Below, one piece after another: positions 1-10,539 of a stretch of 43,772 nucleotides of DNA. Below the pieces are notes generated by a model, which was not told where the DNA came from, ran no database searches, and worked only from the letters and a program-made list of their open reading frames with translations. Within the stretch, counting starts at the first letter, position 1, and every line of letters starts with the position of its first letter. The translations under genes were made by a program, and so were the position numbers. Source of the stretch: Acanthamoeba lenticulata (Eukaryota > Discosea > Longamoebia > Acanthamoebidae); NCBI GenBank assembly GCA_002179805.1, contig NAVB01000450.1:1-43772 (forward strand), read 5' to 3'.

Positions 1-524
1 AAGGGGAGAATGGGACGGGGAGGACAGATCGCCTCTCTCTTCTCCGCACGAGGGAAGCACCTGGAATAAATAGGTGGCGATGTGGGGGATTTGCTCCACG
101 AGCGCCTGGCGAATGACGGGCTCCGCGTCCTGCGCACCCCAGCAACAGGTCATTAAAGGTTGGTGAAGGCCGCGCTGATCCTGACTGCCGACAGCAGGGC
201 GAGGGCGCAAGAGAGGGAGGGGGGGGGAGGTTGCTTACACGCTGGATTTCCTTGAGGTAGGGGAGCAGCTGCGACACCGTATCCTCATAGCCGACCTCCT
301 TGGCATACTCGGACAACTCGCGCACCAGGTACAGCCTGTCGTGTTGATATTGGATGTGCGTTCCGCGTAAGGCACACCACATCATGCTGGAACCACCACG
401 CGCGAAGAGGCAAGAGGAATAGCGAACCGGTGAAGAATTAAGTCACTGCCAATGTACCGCCGTATCTTGTCCAGCGCACCGAGGCTGTCGTCTATCTCGA
501 GGTCCTCCTCCTGGTTTCCCGAGG
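1..524 (-). CDS. PP4 regulatory subunit 1-like HEAT-repeat protein (N-terminal part, runs off left edge)
   Basis: Three minus-strand exons can be read: 524..428, 386..239 and 129..61. They are joined by introns 427..387 (41 bp) and 238..130, and a donor at 60 leads out of the window. Junction phases agree. The roughly 100 residues include an acidic stretch (QEEDLEIDDSLGALDKIRRY) followed by helical HEAT-like sequence with DRLYLVRELSEYAKEV and DAEPVIRQALVEQIPHIATY. The latter closely resembles the DAEPxVRxxLxEQIPxIA pattern of PPP4R1, the scaffold subunit that helps assemble and target protein phosphatase 4. The first exon is not settled. An ATG at 641..639 opens an in-frame acidic peptide (MLSSLSFEGEDEEG), but no convincing intron joins it to the acceptor at 527..525. 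It is divergent from the plus-strand gene at 1002. The family call rests on this short N-terminal part only. Confidence 0.72.
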
Positions 525-641
525 CTGAAAGAAGGCGTTCAACAAAAGACCTCGCAATGCCGGTGCAAGCGAATAAGCTGTTTGTGGGGAGGGGGGAGTG
601 CCTTCTTCATCTTCGCCTTCAAAACTCAAGCTCGAAAGCAT

Positions 642-1001
642 ATCTGGTTTCCATTGTTAGTGAATTTAAATGTAAAATGGAAACTCAATTGTGGAGGCCT
701 ACGCACCCGTCATGCTGTCCTTGATTTTTGACACCAATTGGCTAAGTTGAAGCATCCACTTAGGTCAAAATCGTAGCGCGTAATGGCCCTCGATGTTGAT
801 CGAGACGGCAAAAGAGGCAGGGGGAAGATGAGAGAGCGAGAGAACGCTAGCGCGACACAAAGAGTCTCTTCCTTGTTCCCTGATGGCCCTTGTTGCTGCT
901 CTAGACGCGTTCAAATCCGCTCTGCGAGCCGATTTTCAGAGGATTTTTTCTCTCGTTTATTAATTCAAAATATATTTCTTTTGATTCGACGTAGGGCCCT
1001 C
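642..1001. promoter_or_regulatory. Divergent intergenic region between the PP4R1-like gene and the coiled-coil gene
   Basis: About 360 bp lie between two diverging genes, so both promoters and 5' UTRs should be here. The right part (about 940-990) is clearly AT-rich, with a run of T/A sequence shortly before the ATG at 1002, unlike the GC-rich exons. I see no clear TATA box or repeated motif. Confidence 0.35.
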
Positions 1002-4000
1002 ATGGATCTTTCGCAAGGGCGGGATAGCCTGGCCTTTGCTTCGTTCCTTCAACCTGCTAATCCTGTGCCAAGCAAGGTGCCAAGCGAAGTGGTTCGTGCC
1101 ATCAGGAGGCATCGCTGACATCGATGTATGTGCAGACAGTGAGCACGGCCGCGTTACTCGACTACTGTCGGCTTACGACTTACGAAGCACACAGCGCGCA
1201 GCGGGAGTTCACTCTGGATCCAAGCGGTCGTGTGCTTGGGGTTCACACCGCGTCCGACAAGCGCACGTATGCCTCCCGCTCTCCAAGTAGAATCACTGAG
1301 AACAGAGCTCAGTTAGACCGGTATGTGTGCGTGCAGGTTCGAGTTTGACTTCATCTCAGCCAAGCCACACAGCGATGCCACGTACCTCACTCACCGGTTC
1401 CCATCACCGCGCTCGCGTATCTCACGCCTTGCCAATGGCCAGGCGAAAGCGCATGCTCCACGAAGGTCTCGCTGCGATGGGTCTGCCTGTCGGTGGCCGA
1501 TCCATGCGCCAGGCGTCTCCGGCGGGCCGAAGTGCCTTCTTTGGCGAGGACAACATCGAAGGAGACGACCTGATCTACTTGCATGACTGGACCATGGTCT
1601 GCCTCGGCAATGCCTCACAACCGCTGCTCAACTGGTCCCTCGGGCCTCTCCTCGCCGTACCTCCGCTCGATTGGCCAATCTCGTGTCGTTGCACTGCAGT
1701 GTGGTCCAATTAATTCACACCGGAGTGCAGGAAGGCTCGTCTCCTCTAGAGGAGGCCGCAAGCGGATCTAACACGAAGCCCACGACACGCTACCTCCCTG
1801 CATTGTGCGCGCTCCCGATCCTTCTGTAGCTGTGATGAGCGGTAGGTTCATTGTGCTCTCGTCATTCTTTGGGGGGGGGGGACGACTAGTTCGGGCATCT
1901 TGAGCGACGTCTGCGGGGCTCTTCTCCAGGCCGACTTTGGGGCCAACCTCTACTTGGCGGCCTTCGAGATCGGTGCTCCCCATCTGCTCCATTGCAAGGC
2001 CTCTTTTTTTTCTTCGTCCTGCGCGTCATCTCTGTCCAGAGCGCATAACTGAGTGGGGCCGAGCAGTGAACGACTGCGTGCGAGAGCTCTACTCGGGGAA
2101 GCAGCTCCACGTTTTCGAAAAGAGCGACGGGCAGGTCATGGTCGAGGCACGCGCACCTCCCTTCTCTCCCAATTTGTGTAGTGAGCGCGTGTGCTGTTGG
2201 ATTGACGTGGGAGGCGACCTCGGATGCACTTTGCGTGAGAGCAGGGGCTGCCCACCCATCGGGTGACTTCGATGGAAGCCTTCTGGCGGCTGCTGGCCCT
2301 CTGCCTCCAGAACTCGACGGCCAAGTACGTGCAGCGCGCTCTTCACGATTGTTTGCGAGATGCTCGTCTTGCTGGGGGGAGGTGACTTAAGATGCCGCCT
2401 TGGGGGGGGGGGATGGACAGAAACGGGGCCAAGCTCAAGTCGCATCTGTTTTTCCGCCTCCTTCTGCGACCCGATGCTTCGGCAGCGGGCGGCGCAGCTG
2501 CCAGCGGGTCCGGTGGAGTGGAGACTGCAGCCGTCGGAGGCAGCGCGCCGGGTTCCCCTTCTTTCTTGCGCACGCCACCGCGCTCCTCGTCCTCCTCGCC
2601 ATCTGTGCAGACTCCGCCGTCATCATTATCGTCGTCATCCTCGTCAGCCGTGGCTGGTCATCAGGCTGCCGGGCTGGGGTCGTCTCCCTCTCGCCTCTCG
2701 TCCCCGGTTCGCACGGCCGAACGCACGCCCAGCCGTAGCCTCTTTGATCGCTACCGCGAGTACAGCCCCGTCCCCAAAATGCCTTTAGCGATGGCGGCGG
2801 CATGCATCCAGCCAATGTCTTATCCGCATTGGACGTGTGAGGCACTGATCGTGGCGTGAGCGATGTTGCGTTTGTCTTCTCTCTCTTGTTTAAAACAACC
2901 ACAGAGGCGAAGGCGGACTTTCAGTGAGGATGGAGCCCTCGACCCTGCTGTCGCCCATCCACCCACCTGCGCAGGACTCCTCAGCGGGGCTGGACTTCCC
3001 CACACTCACCAGGCATGAGCGCTTTCCTCTTCCTTGGAATTCTATCTATCTTTCTCTATCCCGGTCGAGTGGCCCTAGCAGTAGCGCGGCGACAATGGCG
3101 ACAATAATGCTGACGGTGCGGCAACACAGCTTTCCCGGATTCGGCGGAGAACGCTCCAAGTCGACGCAGGCTTCCCCGATGTGGACGTCGCGTGGCTACT
3201 CCCTGGCGCAGCCCAGGTGCCAATGCCCTTTTCTTCTTCCGTCTTCAGGCCCCTGTGAAACACGACCTCTGAATTCCTTACGCTTCCGCACGCGACCCCC
3301 CCCCTTCCCTCCAGGTCGGCGTCGACCAGGGACGAAAAGGCCCGAGGCATGTTCGAGCTCGTGGTCCTGGCTCCCTTCGATGCTGGCAAGCGAGCCGGTA
3401 ACTCACGCCCGCTCCCTCACACACACACACACAAAATGCTCTCTACCCCCCCCCCCAAAGATCGCGTGGCTGGAGGGAAAACTAGAGAAGGAGAGAGAGA
3501 GAGAGAGAAAGGGAGGTTGGAGGGCCTGCTGACCTGCCGAGGACCAGACCAGCTCAGCAAGGAGGAGAGTTCCGTGAAGCGCGCCCTCATGAACCTCAGC
3601 CTCGTGATCGGTGCCCCCCCCCCTTCTCCTCTCTCCCAATACGTGTCCACTCCCGACCACCAAAGACAGACCTTCTTCTTCTCCATCTTACCCCTCCCCT
3701 CCCTTCTCTTGCTTGCGTTTGATTCTTCTTCAAAACGTTGAACGTGGATTTGCCCTCGAGAATAACAAACTTGGGGGGGGAGGGGAGGGGAGCAGACACG
3801 CTGCGGGGGCAGGGATCCGGCGGAGCGGCGGGGTCCGTGCTCGGATGGCGATCGTCAACGCTGACACACCTGCTCAAGCGCGCGCTGACCGCCACGCCGC
3901 AGCAGGGGGCGGGCCTCCTCCACATGGTGGCCCTCACCGAGCCCCTCCCCTCGGCCCTCCCCTTCAATCTCGTACGCCTCCCCTCCTCCTCCTCCTCCTC

Positions 4001-6088
4001 CATGAAGAAGATGGTGAGATACTCACACCACGAGACGTACACCGTAGTGGGCGTACCAGTTGGTGTCGTCCAGCAGGAGCATCCACGGGGCCCCTTCACG
4101 CCCCACCGCCACCACGCCCACGCGCACGTACGTGCCCCCTCTTGTGGTGTTGATAGGGGACCCCTAGAGAGGGAGGAGAACGATCAAGAGGGCCCGATGA
4201 TCGGGCGCCATCACGTGATGGGCATCGTCACCACCATCACCGCCACCATCACCATCGTCATAATCATGATCATGACGGGTGCTGATTGTGGTGGCGGGTG
4301 CGGGAGGGGGGAGCAGCGGGGAGGGGGAAGGGGTGCCCGCAGTGACCATGTCGATCCAGGTCAGCCCCATCCGATCGTCGCCCATCCGTCCCCACCAGCA
4401 GCAGCAGCATCAGGACCAGCAAGCGCGAACGGCCCGCGAGACTCTCGAGCATCGCCGAAGCGCCGATGGCGAGCAGCTGCCGGCACCACGCGATGCGGCC
4501 CGTAATGAGGAGAAGAAGAGAGAAGGAGAGCACGAGCGCCCCGACCGTGGGCGCGTTCCGCTCAGCGCCGGGCGAAGCAACAACAGCGCCAGCCCCACCG
4601 CCGCGACCGCCACCATCACCGGAGGAGCCGGTGGCGTAGGCTCAAGTCCCAGTAGCAGCGGACTCGGCGGGAGCGCCGGCACACGAGCACACTGGGCTCG
4701 AGAAGCGCTCCGAGACGCCGAAAGGGAGGAGCGCCAAGAGAAGCAGAAGGAGGACGAGCTGGCGCGACTACGGGAGGAGGTGAACGCGTACCGGGCTCGC
4801 GAGCAGCTCTGGATGGCCGAGCGCGATCGTCTCTCGAAGAGGGACAAGGGGGAGGCCACTTCCTCATCCTCTGCGGCGACCAGCCCGGTGGCGCCAGCGC
4901 CCGCCGGGTCGGCGCAGGCACGTGAGCAACAGCTGGTGAAGGCCCTCGAGGCTAGCCATGCCACCTGCCGCGCGCTGCAGCGCAAGCTACAGCAGGTGAG
5001 TGCGGAGGCGGCGGACAAGATCATCGCCCTGCGAGACGTCGTCGAAGGCTATCACCACCGCCACGAGGAGGAGCAGCGCGCGCTCCACTCCCTCCACTCT
5101 CGCCTCGCCGGTACCGGTCACATCCCCGCGCCTTCCACAGCCCCCCCCCCCAAACAAAAAGGGGTGGCAGCAGCCGCAACACCACCTCGACTGCGGTCGG
5201 AGGTTTGGATTGACCAAAGAGGGGGAAGCTTCCTCGGTTCCGCATCTCTCCGCCTTCCCTTTCAAAACAAACCAAAAAAGGCGACGCGGTGCAAACATGC
5301 TCACAACAACAACAACAATGTGATGGATCAGAGGCGGAGCGGGAGCTGAGCCGGCACCGGGCCAAGGAGGCCCTCTACACGGACCTCCAGCAAATGGCGG
5401 CAGAGCAGGTACCTGCGTCGTCCGTCTCTGTTTGTCTCTGTCCCCCCCCCCTCCCCCAAAACGCGCAATTGGGGCATCGGCCAAGGCACGGGGCGCCTCA
5501 CTCGGGTGGGGGGGGGGACAGGCGAAAGCAATGGCGGCGTTCCATAGGAACCTGGCCGCACTCGGCGCTGCCGCAGGACCTGCCTCTGGTCCCGACTTGG
5601 TGCCGGGGGAGGAGGATGGCGGGTCCCAGAAAGAGAACAGCAGCAGCAGCAAGGGCTCCCCCTACCACTTCGATGGGGACACGACCGAGGATGAGAGCGT
5701 TGCGACGCACCTGCGCCATCAAGCAAACCTTTCTGGCCGCCAAAGCCGAGGCAGCCAGGACGATCTAGCAGGGCCCGACCAAGATGTCGTTGCAGGAGGA
5801 GGCGAAGACGCTGCTGGCCGAGTGAAGCGGAAAGGAAGGAGCAGCTTGATGGCCACGCCTCTCCATGTGGACAAGCGCACGCGGCAGCACTCGCCGCTCC
5901 CTCCGGTGCAAGCCAATCCCGCCGAGGAAGAGGAGGAGGTCGTCCCGTTTCCCGAGGCCAAACTTGGCGCCCTGTACGCCACCATCGACGGCTACCTGCA
6001 GACGCTGTCGGCCATCAAGACCTCCATGGAGGCCGACACCCGAAGCCGTGGCGCCCACCAACAAGAGGAGCACCTGCCCTCGAGCTGA
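1002..6088 (+). CDS. 1,132-aa coiled-coil protein of unknown family (15 exons)
   Basis: Exons: 1002-1076, 1136-1286, 1337-1656, 1930-1972, 2040-2134, 2245-2381, 2421-2759, 2905-3216, 3315-3397, 3461-3610, 3796-3971, 4048-4127, 4317-5110, 5332-5408, 5522-6088. All junctions are in phase and the total is 3,399 nt. I do not recognise the family. The N-terminal half is helical and moderately conserved-looking (NLYLAAFEIERITEWGRAV, MEAFWRLLALCLQNSTAKYV, KLKSHLFFRLLLRPD), interrupted by Ser/Pro-rich linkers. A third segment reads FELVVLAPFDAGK and STLTHLLKRALTATPQQGAG. Exons 13-14 (from about residue 780) are rich in E/R/K/Q heptads typical of coiled coil, and the C-terminal exon is acidic and disordered. 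A scaffold or tether is an inference. The large exon 13 contains an internal ATG at 4334 that could mislead annotators into a second gene; the in-phase junctions argue for one. The assignment of exons 4 and 10 is least certain. Confidence 0.75.
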
Positions 6089-6098
6089 CGACCACAAT

Positions 6099-6104
6099 AA
6101 TAAA
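6099..6104 (+). promoter_or_regulatory. Poly(A) signal (AATAAA) of the coiled-coil gene
   Basis: AATAAA lies 11 bases after the stop codon at 6086-6088, within AATAATAAA. Only 76 bp separate this stop from the stop of the convergent PLAA gene, so the two 3' UTRs must overlap. Confidence 0.5.
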
Positions 6105-6164
6105 CGCCAATGCGCGCGTTTCATTTCCTATACTCGAGAGAGTAGCCACAAAGAGGCTTCAGGC

Positions 6165-9100
6165 TCAGGCGCCGAGCAGCTGGAGCAGTTCCGCAGCAGC
6201 GGCGCGGGACTTGGCCGAGTCGCCTCTGTCTGCGGCAGCCAGCCTCTGGAGGAGGGACGGCAAGTCGAGGTCGCGGGCCAGACTGATCGTGGCCGGGTCG
6301 TCGATGGCCAGCGTACCCAGCGTGACCAGCACGCGGTAGAGCACCTCCTCGGTTTCGTCCTCGGCGCCCAGCATCTCAGCGATGATGGAGACGGCCTGCA
6401 TCTTGATATCGCCAGCCGTGCGCTGGCCCAGCAGATGCACCGCGAAGCTGTGGTTGGCCGCATGTGTGAGTGAGAATTGCAGGGCCACTGCAGTCCACAG
6501 AAATATAGATTTCTTGGGGGGGGGAGGAGAGAGGAGACAGCAGGGCGCCTACTTGAGGAGGAGGGTGGCCAGGGACAGGCGGATGTTCTTGTTGGTAGAG
6601 CGAGCAGAATCGGCAGCGGCCTCGAGCAGGACCTCCGCCCGCCCGACAACGAGGTTCCGCGTGTTCTGCACGGGCCATAAAAGCGGATAAGCAGGAGCAG
6701 GGAGGACGAAGCGGCCAAAGCAATAAGAGCACGAGAGGGGAAAAGCTCAGTCAAAAGAGGCCGTACGGAAAAGTGGAAGAGGTTGGCCAGCACGCGGAGG
6801 GCGAGCATTTGGTTGGCCACCACGGTGGTGTCCCTCAGGCTCTCCAGGAGGACGGCCTCAAGCACAGCCCACACGGCCGGCTGCGCAAAGTGGGCCGCTC
6901 CGTTCGGGTGCACGGTCATGCTCCGCACCAGATCCAGCACTGCCTCCCCCCACCCCCAAAACCTTCGTGAGAGCGCGAAAAGAAAAGAACGAAAGGACAT
7001 CGGGCGGGGCTTCTATGTCCAGAGAGGGGAGGGGAGGGATTGGGGGGATACCGGGGAAGCGCAAGGCTGCGGGCCACGTGAGGAGCTTGTTGACGACCCG
7101 CAGCTCGTCCGACGTGAACGACGTGGCGTGGTAGTGGGACGTGTCCTTGAGCGTGCGGATGAGCGAGGCCACCAGGCCCGCCTCCTTCCCGTCGCCCGAG
7201 AGAGCCTTGTTGGCCGCGTCACCCTGGATGCGCCATCATACGCCATCAGATCCTCCCAGCATCGGAGAGGGGGGGGGCTACGTACTCCGGAAGCCGCCAG
7301 CTGGGCCGAGTGCTCGTGGAGCTTCTTGGAGATGCCCTCAAAGTTGGATTGATCGAAGCAAATCATCGCGCGCTGCTCCCCCCCCCAACCGCGCCGAAGG
7401 TTTGTCATCAGCAAGAGGTTGGGGAGGGCTCCCTGTCCTCCCTCTCCGCCCTTTTCTCCTCCTCCTCGTCTTCGTTCTCATCCTCCCCATTCATGGGCAT
7501 GGGCGTACGTTAGGGAAGTGCTTGTAATGCGACACGGTCATCGCGGCGCTGGTGTTCGTGCTCGTCGTCGTGGTGGTGGTGGTAGTAGCCGTAGTGGTGG
7601 CGGGCCCGAATGCGGAAGGCCGGTAGCTCGACGCTCCCGTGAACGGGTCGACGGCGCTTTGGCTCGTCGGAGCGGACGACGCGTCGGCTCCTCCGCTGCC
7701 CGGCACGTACCGGTTGCCGCCTAAGCCCCCCCCCCCGGGTCATTCCACGGCACCCTTGCGGTGTGAGCCTGAGAGCCAAGAGCCAAGAGCCAAGAGCCAA
7801 GAGGAGGAGAGACGGGGCCAAAGGGGCGGCGATGTAGAAGGGGGGATTTGGGGGGAAGGCGTGATGGGGCACCGGTGAAGGGGTCCTGGTAGGTGGAGGC
7901 GCTTGACTGGCCGAGCGTGACGGGCGTCGAGTTGGTGATGATAAAGTTAGCCACCTGGTCGAGGTAGTCCTGCGACAGCTCCTCGCGCCACAGGAACTGC
8001 TGGGCGACCGTCCACGGGTTGTCTGCCCAGCCCCCCCAAAGCCCCGCCCCCCAACCCACACGCCGACCGTCGTTAGAGCGGCAACCCTGCGGCCAAGGAA
8101 AAGAACGATAAATTAATAAAAAGGGGAGGTACCGGTAGCGTTGTAGCCCAGCTTGCGAGCCGGGAGGCCGTCGCCCAGATCGACGTCGAAGACGTAGTCG
8201 TAGGCCTGGCCGTCCTGCAGGGACTTGGCGGGGGTGCTGGCCGCGTCGACGACCTCTCCAAACTTGGTCCACTGCTGCTGAGCCGAGTCCCACAGGTAGA
8301 CGTCGGCCTTGTCCCCGTTCTTCACGATCAGGCGCTCGCCCTCGGCACGCCCCGGCACCTCGAGGGCCTCCGGGCCCGGCAGCTTCTCCATGTTCAGGTC
8401 CCCGATGGAGCCCCTGCTCGTCCCCCCCCCCACCCACACAAACGTGTCAGCAAACTCCGCCCACCCGCCAGGAAGGAGATCGTCGAAGAAGAAGAAGAAG
8501 AAGAAGAGGTGGTGGAGGAGGAGGAGGAGGAAGAAGAGGAGAAAATGAGGCGTACTTGGCGACGGGCACGGTGGAGACCTTTTGCTGGTAGGCCGCCAGC
8601 TGGTCGGCGGGAAGGGCCGCGCCCGGGCGGGCCGACCACACGCGAGCCACGCCATCGGCGCACCCGGTCACGACGTCGCCGTTAGCGAGGGCCGCCACCG
8701 ACCAGACCGTGGTCGGATGCTGCAGCGTCTGCACGCACTTGCCCTCTGCGCCCGAAAGATATAGAAAAAGAATTTTAAAAAAAGAATAATTAATTAATTA
8801 AGAGACAGCCCAAGTGAGAGGCGCGGGCTTGGCGCAGGGGAGATCCGAGGCGGAGGGAAGGGGAGGGCGCGCGATCATACGTTGCCAGAGCTTGACGGTG
8901 TGGTCCTCGCTGGCCGAGGCGATGAGGCCGCTCCCGCGCACCACGGCGGCCGAGAAGACGAAGGAGGCGTGCCCGAAGTACTCGCCCACGCACTCGCCGC
9001 TCAGCGTCCACACGCGCAGGGACCTGCTCGTCCCCCCCCCCAAATCCATCCAATCCAATCCATCAAGCACGGGCATCAGCGCTTTGCTCTGTTCCCCCCA

Positions 9101-10261
9101 CGCGCACTCACGCCAGCGAAGAGGGGAAGGAGGAGGGAGGGAGGGGAAGGGGTTACCCGTCATTGGAGGCGGAGAGAAAGCCGACGCCCTCCACGGGCTG
9201 GAGCGCACGCACAGCATCCGAGTGGCCCTCGTAGGTGTGGATGCACTTGCCATCGCGCCACAGCTTGATCGTCTTGTCGGCCGACGCTGCGGAGGAGGGT
9301 CGCCCCGAGAGTCAGACTCCACAAGTGTGCAACGACCAGAGAGCATCGTCGTGGCCTTGCGATGGTGGTGATGATGCGCGTGTGCAGGAGGAGGAGGGAT
9401 GGGGAGTGGTGCGGTATAGACACACCAGTGAGCACGTCCGAGGCAGAGAGGGCCAGCACAGCCCACACGGCCTGCGTGTGTCCGCGCAATTCATGAACGC
9501 ATTCGGCTCCTCGCCACACGCGCGCCGTGAAGTCCCTGCACACACATGCGAAACACAGTCATGTTCACACACACACATACACGCACGCACACATACCCGC
9601 AACACCCAGTAGACGCCGCTCTTGGTGAGCCAGGACTGATGGCGCAGGCTGCATGGGGAGGGGAAGGGGAAAAGGGAAAGTGGGGGCAAGGACGTACCAG
9701 CTGCCGGAGACGAGGAGGCCGTTGGGCGCGGCCGCAAGCGCCACGACGGGTTTCTCGTGACCAATCAGGGTCATAACGGGCTCGGCAGCATCGAGGTCCC
9801 AGATGTTGATGACGTTGTCGTTTCCGCCTGACGCCAGCCCGCCTTTCTCCCATTGCGAACTGCAGTCCACAGGCAAACACGCATCCGGGGGGCACTGGTT
9901 GAGAGAACGCGCTCAACGCACAGGGCACGGCTCGGGTGATGAGCTAGACACTAGAAAGGGGCACGCGAACCTGCCCGGAGGGAGGGCAATGACGGTGGAC
10001 ACGTAGTGTTGGTGGCCCGACAGGATGCGGCTGGCGGTCCAGCCCTCGCCCGACCAAACGCGCACGGTGCGGTCGCGGGAAGCAGTCGCCAGCCCAACGC
10101 CTGGCACCTCGCACACACCGCGCACCTACAACCACGAGTGGTGAGTGTCATCTCTAAGATGCGCTCACACGACACAGGCGAAGGTGTACATCAGCTTCAT
10201 GGCCGACAAGCTCTGCAGCGAGCTCATATCGGGGGATCACAACATCCATCGCATCGTCCAT
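6165..10261 (-). CDS. PLAA: PLAA / Doa1 / Ufd3 ubiquitin- and Cdc48-binding WD40-PFU-PUL protein
   Basis: Exons on the minus strand: 10261..10190, 10125..9971, 9859..9698, 9535..9426, 9286..9157, 9023..8881, 8745..8556, 8413..8133, 8022..7873, 7720..7509, 7372..7286, 7223..7052, 6939..6767, 6665..6553, 6487..6165. It encodes about 823 residues (human PLAA is about 795). Residues 1-320 form WD40 blades (for example ATASRDRTVRVW, ASADKTIKLW, SEDHTVKLW). Exons 8-9 are the PFU ubiquitin-binding domain (DYVFDVDLGDG, DNPWTVAQQFL). Linker repeats DPFTG with RYVPGS match the family, and exons 11-15 are the armadillo-like PUL domain that binds Cdc48/p97 (FDQSNFEGI, NKNIRLSLATLLL). The family acts in ubiquitin homeostasis and p97-dependent extraction, in cytosol and nucleus. 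All junctions are in phase except the last intron (6552..6488), which is one base out. Confidence 0.95.
7773..7800. repeat. Four tandem copies of a 7-bp unit (GAGCCAA) inside a PLAA intron
   Basis: The plus strand reads GAGCCAA four times in a row, perfectly, within intron 7872..7721 of PLAA. It is a short minisatellite with no coding role. Confidence 0.9.
8414..8432. repeat. First copy of a 19-bp intron acceptor sequence shared by two PLAA introns
   Basis: The plus strand reads CTGCTCGT, ten C, then A. In transcript sense this is a G10 run followed by ACGAGCAG at the 3' splice site before exon 8. An identical copy sits at 9024-9042. Confidence 0.9.
8477..8546. repeat. GAA/GGA purine tract in a PLAA intron
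   Basis: The plus strand is an almost unbroken purine tract of GAA and GAG/GGA triplets, so the transcript carries a matching CTT/TCC pyrimidine tract in the 5' half of intron 8555..8414. The same intron ends with a G10 run before its acceptor. Confidence 0.75.
9024..9042. repeat. Second copy of the 19-bp intron acceptor sequence
   Basis: Identical over 19 bases to 8414-8432, including the length of the C run. It forms the 3' splice site before PLAA exon 6. Flanking sequence differs on both sides. Confidence 0.9.
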
Positions 10262-10539
10262 GGTGTCTGCTTGTCTTCGTGTGTTCTTTCTTCTACTTGC
10301 TGATCTTCAGCTGTTTTGAGATTTTCTCGCCCTATTTCCGCTGCCATCTTTTTGTTTCCCGCGTCATGGTTTGCTGGTGTTGCCGCGCAAAGGGCCCGTT
10401 CAGCGAGGAACAAGGCGGGCTGGACAGACGACCAATGTATTGTGGAAGAACAGAAAAGAGAGAAGAGAAACATTAACATAAACAACTGGGGAAGGAGGAG
10501 CCACCCCAGCATCCCCAGAACATCATCACTGCAAAGCCC
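10262..10539. promoter_or_regulatory. Intergenic region upstream of PLAA and downstream of PSMB7 (tandem minus genes)
   Basis: This 278-bp stretch must hold the PSMB7 3' UTR and the PLAA promoter. It is more AT-rich than the flanking exons, with T-rich blocks on the plus strand around 10265-10370. No coding exon could be supported, and I see no specific element. Confidence 0.35.

Noticed and set aside
3438..3610. GA-repeat region read as a separate charged peptide exon in another frame
   Set aside because: Only the frame joined through 3397/3461 keeps phase on both sides.
4128..4316. Separate gene starting at the ATG in the coiled-coil exon (4334)
   Set aside because: An intron from 4128 to 4316 with donor GTACGTGCCCCC and acceptor GGGGGGAGCAG joins the upstream exon in phase, so one gene is simpler.
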